Origin: Desulfuromonas sp. DDH964
Lineage (GTDB): Bacteria; Desulfobacterota; Desulfuromonadia; Desulfuromonadales; DDH964
DNA length: 64,000 nucleotides
Assembly: GCF_001611275.1 (NCBI RefSeq)
Contig: NZ_CP015080.1
Coordinates: 2,108,001-2,172,000, forward strand
Direction of reading: 5' to 3'
The notes under the pieces are model-generated. The model did no database searches, was not told the DNA's origin, and saw nothing but the letters and a program-made list of their open reading frames with translations. Shown piece after piece: positions 46,278 through 54,251 of this stretch. Each line of letters begins with the position of its first letter. Position 1 is the stretch's first letter. The position numbers were made by a program, and so were the translations under genes.

Positions 46278-48692
46278 TTATTTTAGAGTCGTGCCGTTTC
46301 CTAAAACTACGGTCTCCATCGGTTTGATCTCGTACCCCATGGCCCGGTAGCCGCGCTGACGTTTGTCCCACATGCGGGCGAGCTGAGGCTGATCGGTCTC
46401 GGCGTAATCGTATATGCGCACATCCTGTTTGTCGGCATGTTCCCGATGCAGGCGTCCGGCGTATTGCTGCAAGGTTCCCTTCCAGGATATCGGCATGGCC
46501 AGCACCAGCGTGTCGAGCGGCGGATGGTCAAAGCCTTCGCCAATCAGGCGGCCGGTGGCGAGTAGCACCCTCGGTGCCGACTCATCCAACGCATCCAGTT
46601 CCGCGAACACCTCCGCCCGCTGCTTCTTCGACAAGCGGCCATGCAGGACAAAACAGTGCTCGACCTCATCCCCCAGCGCCTCCTGCAACAGCCGCAGATG
46701 ATCCGTTCGCTCGGTAAGCACCAGCACCTTTCTTCCTTCCCGGTAGGCAGCCAGTACATCCCCGGCGATACGTCGGTTGCGCGTCGCATCGCCTGCGAGG
46801 ATGCGGAACACATCCTGAATCGGTGAATCCGGCGGGATCTCCGGCGCGGGCAGCACCTTCGGCCATACTTCCAGTTGCGCCGGAGCGGTTTCCGGCCTTG
46901 CGGCACTATGGCGGATCGGCCCGCACTGCATGAAGATGATCGGCTGATGCCCGTCGCGGCGTATCGGTGTGGCGGTCAGGCCCACCACGAATTTCGCCTT
47001 GGCTTGTTTGAGAATCGCCTCGAAGGAAAAGGCCGACAGGTGGTGGCATTCGTCAATAATGATCTGTCCGTAATGGTCGAGCAGTTCGCCCAGGTCTTCC
47101 CGCCGGGACAGTGACTGCATGACGGCGATGTCGATCTTGCCTGACGGTTTCTTCTTGCCGCCGCCGATGACACCCAAGCTTCCTTTCGGGAACTCAAGAA
47201 ATCCATTCAACCGCTCCTGCCACTGGCGCAGTAGTTCGGTGCGATGGACCAGCACCAGTGTACTGACCTTGCGCCGAGCGATCAGGGCTGCGGCGGTAAC
47301 GGTTTTGCCGAAGGCCGTCGGGGCGCAGAGCACGCCGACCTCGTGTTTGAGCATCTCCCGCACTGCCGCTTTCTGGTCCTTGCGCAAGGTGCCGGTGAAC
47401 TTGGCCGTCACCCTCCGTCCCGCCAAGCGTTCGTCCTGCAGCACCGGACGGATATCGTTCTCCTGCAACAGGTCGCACACCGCATCGAGGCAGCCACGGG
47501 GCAGGCCGATATGCTGGGAAAAATTCTCGGCGCAGCCGATGATGCGCGGCTTGCTCCACACCGGCAGGCGCATGGCCTGGGCCTTGTAGAACTCCGGATT
47601 CTGGAAGGCGGCGAGGCGGATCAGGCGGTTGGCCAGCGGCTGTGGCAGATCGGCCTTGGCGATGAAAATCTGGTTGGCCAGCACCAGGCTCAGTGATTCC
47701 GGTAGTGGACCATTAATCAGGGCGGGTACAGGTGAAGGTCGCTGCCATGGTTTGCTGTCCTCCTCGGTGGCAAAGGCCACATCCAGAGGGTGGCGGCCGC
47801 CGCTGGCCCGCAGAATCGCGTCTTCCAGGTCTCGCCGGGACATGGGACGGATGGGAGCCAGAAAAGCCCATTGATCGGGATAAGGCTGCAGGTATTCATC
47901 GACGAAAACGCTGCGCCCCGATTCCCTCGGCTGTTTCTGCAGGGGCAGCGCGATCAGGTTGCCGAAGCCGCCCTTGGGCATGGTGTCCTGGTTAGGAAAC
48001 AGACGGTCGTAGCTGGCCAGGGACAATTGCCGGGTGCGGTCGCAGGTGTGGCTGATCAGTGCGACCCCGAGCTGCCGGGCCTCGCGGGCCGGAACCGGCT
48101 CGGCAAAAAAGATCCAGGCATGAGCTCCGTTGCCGGAGCGGGAGATCTCCAGCGCCGCCGGAACGCCAAGCTCCCGGCAGGATTGTATGAAAGCCTGGGC
48201 ATCCTCCCGCCAGTCGGCCTCATCAAAATCGGCCGCGAGAAAATAGCAGCTGTCGTCGCTCAGGAGCGGATAGACGCCGATGGTCTGGTTCCCGGCCAAG
48301 TGGCTATAGATCACCCGGTCGGTCACCGGCAGCAATAGGCGTTGGTTGCAGTCGCCGCATTTCACCCGGGGCTTGTGGCAGATGCCGGGCTTCCACTCAT
48401 TGCCGCAGGCCGGTGAATAGCCGGATGTGCCCTTGGCCGACTCCCAGCGCTGCGGATAGACATCCTCCCGCCCCTGGAACAGGCGGCGGAACAGGTAGAT
48501 CTTGTCGTCGGTAGTGAAATGGGTTGGGGCTGGTGCGGATTCCGTTATGGTAGGAATGGGTTCAGGGATGGCCGGTTCTTCCCAGGCGACGCCGTGACGG
48601 GTCAGCAGATGCTTGAGGCGGGCGTTCTCCTCGCGAAGCCGCCGCAATTCGTCCTGTTCATTCAGGCTCTTGTCATTCTTCGGCAAATCCAT
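46278..48692 (-). CDS. TOTE-type archaeo-eukaryotic primase fused to a DEAD/DEAH helicase
   Basis: An 804-residue two-enzyme protein. An N-terminal zipper-like coil (DELRRLREENARLKHLL) is followed by the primase domain (about 55-330): FRRLFQGREDVYPQRWE, the metal site FLAADFDEADW, and SRSGNGAHAWIFF. The helicase half has Walker A CAPTAFGKT, Walker B IIIDECHHL, LTATPIRR, and the C-terminal LATGRLIGEGFDHPPLD and QYAGRLHRE. This is the architecture described for TOTE conflict systems, thought to act on invading nucleic acid. It is encoded within 300 bp of the DUF262 pair on the same strand. Confidence 0.85.
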   Translation of the reverse strand: MDLPKNDKSLNEQDELRRLREENARLKHLLTRHGVAWEEPAIPEPIPTITESAPAPTHFTTDDKIYLFRRLFQGREDVYPQRWESAKGTSGYSPACGNEWKPGICHKPRVKCGDCNQRLLLPVTDRVIYSHLAGNQTIGVYPLLSDDSCYFLAADFDEADWREDAQAFIQSCRELGVPAALEISRSGNGAHAWIFFAEPVPAREARQLGVALISHTCDRTRQLSLASYDRLFPNQDTMPKGGFGNLIALPLQKQPRESGRSVFVDEYLQPYPDQWAFLAPIRPMSRRDLEDAILRASGGRHPLDVAFATEEDSKPWQRPSPVPALINGPLPESLSLVLANQIFIAKADLPQPLANRLIRLAAFQNPEFYKAQAMRLPVWSKPRIIGCAENFSQHIGLPRGCLDAVCDLLQENDIRPVLQDERLAGRRVTAKFTGTLRKDQKAAVREMLKHEVGVLCAPTAFGKTVTAAALIARRKVSTLVLVHRTELLRQWQERLNGFLEFPKGSLGVIGGGKKKPSGKIDIAVMQSLSRREDLGELLDHYGQIIIDECHHLSAFSFEAILKQAKAKFVVGLTATPIRRDGHQPIIFMQCGPIRHSAARPETAPAQLEVWPKVLPAPEIPPDSPIQDVFRILAGDATRNRRIAGDVLAAYREGRKVLVLTERTDHLRLLQEALGDEVEHCFVLHGRLSKKQRAEVFAELDALDESAPRVLLATGRLIGEGFDHPPLDTLVLAMPISWKGTLQQYAGRLHREHADKQDVRIYDYAETDQPQLARMWDKRQRGYRAMGYEIKPMETVVLGNGTTLK

Positions 48693-48921
48693 ACTCCGCC
48701 ATCAGATCTCCCATGTCATCGCCAACACCCCAGCCCCAGTTGTGGCTTTCGCTTCGGACACGTTCAAGCCGTTCGACAAAGGCATCCTGCTGGCTTGACT
48801 CAAGCGCCTGCTCGAACATGCGCACCAAGGCGTTGAAATAGCCCGCGTCAAATCTCCCAGGGAAGGAACAGCCTAAACAATCCGGTCGGGAGATGCCGGG
48901 CGGTAAAGAGCGCAACGACAC
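48673..48921 (-). pseudogene. Truncated frame upstream of the primase-helicase gene
   Basis: About 82 codons that overlap the helicase start by 20 bp. The last 58 residues (FDAGYFNALVRMFEQALES ... NWGWGVGDDMGDLMAEYGF) look like a genuine helical protein end and faintly recall DUF6155-type proteins. The first 24 residues look non-coding, and there is no ribosome site. It is probably the surviving 3' end of a gene that preceded the helicase before the DUF262 genes arrived. Confidence 0.45.
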
Positions 48922-48962
48922 GGTTCTGGGTCAGCCTCTCGGGGCGTTTTTTTCGGGCATGT

Positions 48963-50981
48963 CTATTGGCTCCTCTTTATGAGTCTTCTTTTCACTTCGA
49001 CATCAAGATCATCGCGAAAAACATCTCTCATCGCTTGGTAATGTTGGTTGATAGCCCCCTCATCCCAAGAATCCTCTTTCATCATCAAGTACTGTTTGAT
49101 GCTGTCGATGGTATTGTTCAGATAGTATTCCTTCTTAGCCTGCGGCATGAAATTGCTCAAACGGGAGTTCTTGCTGTGGCTGATCAGGCAGAGGTTGCCG
49201 AAAGAGTTGAGCGTGTCGACTGGCAGTGTGTCATGCCCAGGAAGCGGATTCTGGGGATAGTAATGTTCCACAGAGCTTCGGAATGTGAACTCGTAAGCTT
49301 TGATGACGGGGTCGGAATCCTTGTGCTTCAACCAAAGCAAATAGTCGAGATAGTTAAACACAAGGTTGTTTTCTATGTTCCCGAACGACAGCCGGTTGCT
49401 TAGATTGGCGTCGGATAGTACGTCTGGTTGCGATTTACATTTGCCGTATCGGGCGTAAATAATCTGGTAGTAGTCCGACTCGCCATGCCCCCCGAGAAAC
49501 CGATCGAAAACAAAGGCCCTCGCCACTCTTTTCAAATAACTTAGATATTGACCAGGGGGCAATTCTTCTTCCATATACAGATCGGGATTTTTATAGCCCT
49601 TTCTAAACAAGTAGCTCAATGCGGCGTTGAGCCAGTGCTTGTAAACAAGAGTCGGGGTCGATACGTGAAAAGCGGCCAGAAGCATAAGAATCCGGCGGTT
49701 GATATCATCCTGGCCGTTTTCTTCCCCAAAGGTATTCACATAGTAACCTTTCTCGGAGCGTTTCTTCTGCCCACCATCGGACCACTTGTAGCGCTTCAGG
49801 CTCCAGCCATCCGTTCCCCTGATAAACTCACGCTTTAGAATATAGTGGTCGTACAGGTATTTACATTTCAGCAGGGCAAAACCGAATTCCTTTACACTTT
49901 TCGGATCGTCCCTTCTGATTAATTCGTCCTCGAATATGGTGATGAGGCGCTTATCATCGAGAGGAATGTCCCTACCTGTGGAAACCCGCAAAACGTGCAG
50001 GAGGAAGTTCGGGAAGTTGATAACGGAATTGAACCGTTCGGAAACCTCGTCATCGCCGCCAGGTGATTCCCCACCCCCCGGTTCTACATGAGAAAGAATG
50101 TCCGTGAGCGTCAAGGCGACCGCGTCTCCTCCCTCTCCCCGGGAGCATTTAGAGACGGCCTTCAAGACCTCATCAAAACCCTTTGGCAAGAACTTTCCCC
50201 AATCCTGATGCCCGAACAGTTCATGCCGCTGTTCCGGGGTAAATCCCGCCTGGACGTACTTCTCCATATTGGCGCAGGCTTCCCAAACGCGATGAAAACA
50301 GTCCTTGCTTTTCGTTCGTTCCACAGCGTCCGGGATTCGATTCAGCACCTCCAGAAGGCGCGACTTGAGGACCTCATGCTTTTCCAGTTGCTCTCCTCTG
50401 TTATTCATGATCTCGAAGTAGTGGTTCAAATCTGTATCGTGGGGTACGGTGACCCGCATGATCTGAACCTTCTCGAAGAGGTAACCGGAAAAGGCAGTTT
50501 CCGAAACTTTATGTTCCGCCAGCTTTTGCGGCAGCACTTTCTGGATAATTCGATACCCGTTGAGAATGGCGGAGTTGATGTCATCCGACGGCAAGGTATC
50601 GGTGTGATTGCTGAATATTGCCGAGAAGGTACGCTGAGAATGCTCCCGGCACTCGAAGTCCAGCGCCAGATGGCGATACCAGGAGGCATCGTGTTTCCCC
50701 TCATTTTTCAGGAACGATACGAGTAGAGAAAGGGTTGTGAGCCGTTGCTGGCCGTCTATGGTCTCATATACGGTGGCGCCGTTAGCGGCTGGCCGCTCAA
50801 AGACCACCAACGTTCCAATATAATAGTGCTGTTCTCTGTTGCTGTAGTCGATGACATCCTGAATAAGTTGGGTGATCTCTCCCTCATCCCATGCATAGTT
50901 TCGCTGATACATCGGGATTCGGTAGAGCACATCGCCTGCGAGAAGTTGCTGGACGGAGAGCTGGTCAATGTGATTGTTCAT
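48963..50981 (-). CDS. DUF262 plus HNH (DUF1524-like) protein, GmrSD-related
   Basis: A 672-residue protein. The DUF262 (ParB/sulfiredoxin-like NTPase) domain has IPMYQRNYAWDEGEI (about 22-36) and YETIDGQQRLTTLSLLVSFL, the conserved DGQQR box. The C-terminal half carries the HNH-type DUF1524 pattern: VEHYYPQNPLP, then NSFGNLCLISHSKNSRLSN. This is the fusion seen in GmrSD, a modification-dependent restriction enzyme. Its start overlaps the end of the DUF262 gene upstream by 17 bp, so the two are translated together. Confidence 0.88.
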   Translation of the reverse strand: MNNHIDQLSVQQLLAGDVLYRIPMYQRNYAWDEGEITQLIQDVIDYSNREQHYYIGTLVVFERPAANGATVYETIDGQQRLTTLSLLVSFLKNEGKHDASWYRHLALDFECREHSQRTFSAIFSNHTDTLPSDDINSAILNGYRIIQKVLPQKLAEHKVSETAFSGYLFEKVQIMRVTVPHDTDLNHYFEIMNNRGEQLEKHEVLKSRLLEVLNRIPDAVERTKSKDCFHRVWEACANMEKYVQAGFTPEQRHELFGHQDWGKFLPKGFDEVLKAVSKCSRGEGGDAVALTLTDILSHVEPGGGESPGGDDEVSERFNSVINFPNFLLHVLRVSTGRDIPLDDKRLITIFEDELIRRDDPKSVKEFGFALLKCKYLYDHYILKREFIRGTDGWSLKRYKWSDGGQKKRSEKGYYVNTFGEENGQDDINRRILMLLAAFHVSTPTLVYKHWLNAALSYLFRKGYKNPDLYMEEELPPGQYLSYLKRVARAFVFDRFLGGHGESDYYQIIYARYGKCKSQPDVLSDANLSNRLSFGNIENNLVFNYLDYLLWLKHKDSDPVIKAYEFTFRSSVEHYYPQNPLPGHDTLPVDTLNSFGNLCLISHSKNSRLSNFMPQAKKEYYLNNTIDSIKQYLMMKEDSWDEGAINQHYQAMRDVFRDDLDVEVKRRLIKRSQ

Positions 50982-52350
50982 AGTACCTCATCTCCTTGAA
51001 CAGCTTCTCAATCGCCTTGGTTTTGCTGGAGCGGTTCTGGGTGACAACCGGCAGACTGCACCTCAAAAAGTCGCTTGGGTGGGTGGCATCCTTGAGCCGT
51101 TTGAACAGGTTGCTCTCCAGTACATAGTTGTCCATGCTGGCGAGTTGGAGAACCTGCATCTGCAGACGCAGGCTGTAAGCCCAGATGAAAATCTTCTCGA
51201 TAGCCCGGGAAATCTCGGCAAATCCGAACTTATCAATGTAGTAGATGAGCAGGCAGTCGAACATCACCCGGACATACCGGTCGCCGGTGCGATTCCTGCC
51301 TTCATAGGACGTGATTGCCTCAAAGACTTTTTTGGCGAACCCGTTGAGGCTTGCCCTGCCAATGCGCTTTTTTAAGGTATCGAAATCAACGGCCCAACCG
51401 ACCTCACCAAGATAGTGATCCGTCATCTCGAAAAAGCGGCGACCGTTGATGATGATCTGGTCGAGGTAAAAAGGGAACGCCATCTTGTGGCCATCAATCT
51501 TCCGCTCGTATCCCCCGTTGTAGTGGTCAACGAAATGATGGGCCAGCCGGAAATGTTCGATATAGGGATAGTTCGAAATGGTCTCGATGTTGACGCCTTT
51601 GAAAAGATCCGTATCCTCTTTGCCGAAGTACCTGGCAGACTCCCCCTTGGCCCAGTTGCGGATTCGGTACAGGTATTGGGCGAAGAGTGTCGATAGCTCA
51701 GCGGTCTCGCTGTTCTCCCACTTGGCAACCGTGCCCCTCTTCAGATGGTCCTCCTGGGCGCTGAACTCACGCAGGTGGAACGCCTTGAGCAAATCGTGGG
51801 GTTCCAAATCCTTGCCCCGGGCGTTCTGAGAGTCGAAAAACTGGAAGGCTTCGGAAATATCGGTCAGGGTGAAAGTGACGACCTCACAGCGGTTGAGCAG
51901 GAAGTTGATCTGCTCTTCATCGAAATCCGCTCGGTCGATAATACGGGCTATCTCAAGGTAGTTGGCGTGAATGTTCACCTTGGAGATGTCGCTCTCAAAG
52001 CGGGGGATGACCATCTTTCGTTTAAGCTCATCCAGTTGCTCTTTAAGGTCGTTACGCTCCAGTCTGTCGCGGCGCAATCGGATCAGGGCGTGGACCGCCA
52101 GCATCAGGGTGATGGTGCGTTGTTGGCCATCCACGATGTTCTTCTGGCGATCATCGAGATGAAAAACGACGGTGCCGAGGCGGTAGGAGGTCTTGTTCCT
52201 GAAAGCCGTGATATCCGAGAAGAGCTGGCCTACGTGGCGGCTGGTCCATTTATAGGGGCGCTGATACTGAGGGATGGCAAGGTTGGGGGCGGCCAGGAGC
52301 TGGCGGACAGAGATGATCCCTTTTTGAACAGTCGAAGCCACTGCGGTCAT
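50965..52350 (-). CDS. DUF262 protein, partner of the HNH gene
   Basis: A 461-residue protein with its own DUF262 box: IPQYQRPYKWTSRHV (about 27-41) and IVDGQQRTITLMLAVHAL, then FQFFDSQNARGKDLEPHDLLKAFHLRE, the usual second DUF262 landmark. The C-terminal half is helical, and no HNH motif is visible. It is the first gene of the pair. The intergenic stretch 52351-52494 shows an AT-rich promoter-like region (TTCGCGGCAAGGAG before the start) and a block of TGTCGCAA repeats shared with the other Fic 3' flank. Confidence 0.85.
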   Translation of the reverse strand: MTAVASTVQKGIISVRQLLAAPNLAIPQYQRPYKWTSRHVGQLFSDITAFRNKTSYRLGTVVFHLDDRQKNIVDGQQRTITLMLAVHALIRLRRDRLERNDLKEQLDELKRKMVIPRFESDISKVNIHANYLEIARIIDRADFDEEQINFLLNRCEVVTFTLTDISEAFQFFDSQNARGKDLEPHDLLKAFHLREFSAQEDHLKRGTVAKWENSETAELSTLFAQYLYRIRNWAKGESARYFGKEDTDLFKGVNIETISNYPYIEHFRLAHHFVDHYNGGYERKIDGHKMAFPFYLDQIIINGRRFFEMTDHYLGEVGWAVDFDTLKKRIGRASLNGFAKKVFEAITSYEGRNRTGDRYVRVMFDCLLIYYIDKFGFAEISRAIEKIFIWAYSLRLQMQVLQLASMDNYVLESNLFKRLKDATHPSDFLRCSLPVVTQNRSSKTKAIEKLFKEMRYYEQSH

Positions 52351-52494
52351 ATCACCTTCTCCTTGCCGCGAATATCAACCATTATTTTATTCGTTATTCG
52401 CGCAGATCCAGCTATTTGCTCCAGGCTGTCACACCCCTTTGCCATAGTTCTGACCCGGCTCAATGTCGCAACCGTGTCGCGAGTTTGTCGCAAG

Positions 52495-53505
52495 TTATCC
52501 ATCGCCATGCTGCGCCAGCCACTGGCGGCCCTTGTCGGTCAAACGGTATTTCTGCAAGCGACTGTTGGGCTTGTCGGGAATGGTCATCTCGATCAGGCCG
52601 TCGGTCAGGGCCGGTTTGAGGTAGCGCTCGCGGAAGGATTTGCGGTCCGAAAGCCCCAGTGCGGATTGCAGCGCCTCTCGGCCCATCTCGCCCTTGATCA
52701 CCGCCAGCAGTTCGCTGACTTGGGGGGTGACTTGAGGGCTGACCTGGGGGGCAGTGGTGGTCACGGTATCCAGAATCATCCGCAGCATGAAGGCGATGAA
52801 AGGCGCGGAGTCGGTCTTTTGGGTGCTTTCCTGAATGGCTTGGTAATACTCGGTTTGGTGCTCGAAGATCAGGCTTTCCACCGGGATGTCGGCGAACAGG
52901 GGATTCCAGCGGGCCAGAATCAGGCTCTGCCACAACCGCCCCATGCGGCCGTTGCCGTCGGAAAAGGGGTGGATGAATTCGAATTCGTAGTGAAAGACCG
53001 AGCTGGCGATGAGTGGGTGGGCATCGGTGGCGGCCAGCCAGGAGAACAGGTCACTCATCAGATGCGGCACCCGGTCTGCGGGCGGGGCCATGTGGATTAC
53101 CCGCTGGCCCGCCATCACCCCGACGCCGCCATGCCGATAAAGCCCTGCCTCGTCGATCAGGCCGTACATCAGCATCCGGTGCGCCTCCAGCAGGTCCTTT
53201 TCCACATCGGGCTTCCAGGTGTCAAAACGGTCGTAGGCGGCCAGGGCGTTTTTCACCTCCTGCACCTCGCGGGGCGGTGCGATGACCCGCTTGCCCTCCA
53301 GTATCGCGGTGATCTGCGCCTCGCTCAGGGTGTTACCCTCGATGGCCAACGAGCCGTGGATGGTGCGAATACGGTTGATGCGCCGCAGCCGCAAGGCTCT
53401 CGCCTGGTCGGTGAGCACGGTAAGCCGCCCGATGGCCTCGCTGATGGCGGCAACCCGGTTCAGGATTTCCGGAGTGATGGTGTAGGGGGGCTGGCAGTTG
53501 CTCAT
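52495..53505 (-). CDS. Fic-family protein of the R-M operon, class II
   Basis: A 336-residue Fic protein. The inhibitory motif HGSLAIEGN lies near residue 48, the active motif HPFSDGNGRMGRLW near 192, and a winged-helix domain forms the C-terminus (TDGLIEMTIPDKP, YRLTDKGRQWL). A repeated APQVSPQVTPQVSELL linker separates them. It should AMPylate a target and be silenced by its own N-terminal helix. It is the last gene of the operon HTH, R-M-S, DUF559, small protein, Fic. A close but decayed relative ends the other R-M operon at 26961. Confidence 0.9.
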   Translation of the reverse strand: MSNCQPPYTITPEILNRVAAISEAIGRLTVLTDQARALRLRRINRIRTIHGSLAIEGNTLSEAQITAILEGKRVIAPPREVQEVKNALAAYDRFDTWKPDVEKDLLEAHRMLMYGLIDEAGLYRHGGVGVMAGQRVIHMAPPADRVPHLMSDLFSWLAATDAHPLIASSVFHYEFEFIHPFSDGNGRMGRLWQSLILARWNPLFADIPVESLIFEHQTEYYQAIQESTQKTDSAPFIAFMLRMILDTVTTTAPQVSPQVTPQVSELLAVIKGEMGREALQSALGLSDRKSFRERYLKPALTDGLIEMTIPDKPNSRLQKYRLTDKGRQWLAQHGDG

Positions 53506-53516
53506 AGGCTGACCCT

Positions 53517-53702
53517 TCAATGGGCGTTTTCATTCGCGCCCGGCGCGTCCTCGCCCTGAGCGACCGGTTTACCGTCCTTCCAGGTCACGGCGTACTGCCC
53601 CAGCCGCCGCTTTTTCTCCAGCGTCTTGCCGACAGCCTGGCGCAGTGTTTCCAATTGCCGCTGTCCTTCCGGGGAGGGCGTGGTTTTTCGTTTGGTGTTC
53701 AT
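53517..53702 (-). CDS. Small basic protein within the R-M operon
   Basis: A 61-residue protein (MNTKRKTTPSPEGQRQLETL ... YAVTWKDGKPVAQGED). It overlaps the DUF559 gene by 4 bp and precedes the Fic start by 11 bp, so it is translated as part of the chain. Similar short proteins occur next to Fic genes; its role (for example as antitoxin) is not known. Confidence 0.65.
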   Translation of the reverse strand: MNTKRKTTPSPEGQRQLETLRQAVGKTLEKKRRLGQYAVTWKDGKPVAQGEDAPGANENAH

Positions 53703-54244
53703 TGATTGACCTCCTCAAGCAGAAGCTGACGCATCAAATCGTCGTAAACACCCGCAAGGTTGCGTAGCACCTCATCGTTCGTATATCTGATTACCTGTAA
53801 ACCAAGCGAGTTAAGAAATTTCGTTCGTTCGGCGTCGTATTCAACGGTTTCCGCATGGCTCTCGCCGTCGATTTCTATGACAAGACGCAATTCCGCGCAG
53901 TAGAAATCGACGATATATCCACCGATTGGTTTCTGACGTAGGAATTTAAAGCGAGAAAATTGTCTCTTTCGCAGGATTTCACGCCAGATCGTCAGTTCAG
54001 CTTTAGTAGGGTTACTGCGATTTTGGCGGGCAAGCTCAGTCAGCTTTTTATCGTAGGGGAGAAAGGGAGGCGAACCCTCCCCCCGCCCTCCCTTATCAGG
54101 GAGGGAGCTAGAACCTCCCCCCTGGCAAGGGGGACACGAGGACGGAACCTGTCTATTTGTAGTCGCTGCGGAGCTTGAACCTCCCCCCTGACAAGGGGGG
54201 ATTGAGGGGGGTTGGGTTTGATTTTGAACCAGTCGCTCCGTCAT
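53699..54244 (-). CDS. DUF559 endonuclease-like protein with a repeat-derived N-terminus
   Basis: A 181-residue protein. The second half is a VSR-like nuclease domain: ELARQNRSNPTKAELTIWREIL, then GGYIVDFYCAELRLVIEIDG with the D...EID core, DAERTKFLNSLGLQVIRYTNDEVL. The first 58 residues are proline/glycine/serine-rich (PPCQGGGSSS repeated) and are encoded by the CCTCCCCCCT palindromes at 54058-54222. GAGGACGGC sits right before the ATG, so the repeats appear to be translated. DUF559 proteins are predicted DNA nucleases of unknown target. Confidence 0.8.
   Translation of the reverse strand: MTERLVQNQTQPPSIPPCQGGGSSSAATTNRQVPSSCPPCQGGGSSSLPDKGGRGEGSPPFLPYDKKLTELARQNRSNPTKAELTIWREILRKRQFSRFKFLRQKPIGGYIVDFYCAELRLVIEIDGESHAETVEYDAERTKFLNSLGLQVIRYTNDEVLRNLAGVYDDLMRQLLLEEVNQ
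54058..54222. repeat. Three palindromic CCTCCCCCCTGRCAAGGGGG-type repeats
   Basis: Related hairpins lie at about 54070-54110, 54113-54134 and 54178-54202, each with a C-run, a short loop containing CAA or ATCA, and a G-run. They fall inside the 5' end of the DUF559 reading frame without breaking it. Confidence 0.7.
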
Positions 54245-54251
54245 GCCGTCC

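Noticed and set aside
52480..52510. DnaA boxes in the Fic 3' flanks (GTTATCCA)
   Set aside because: Single near-matches next to each Fic stop; no cluster, no initiator gene, and the block is better explained as conserved Fic flank.
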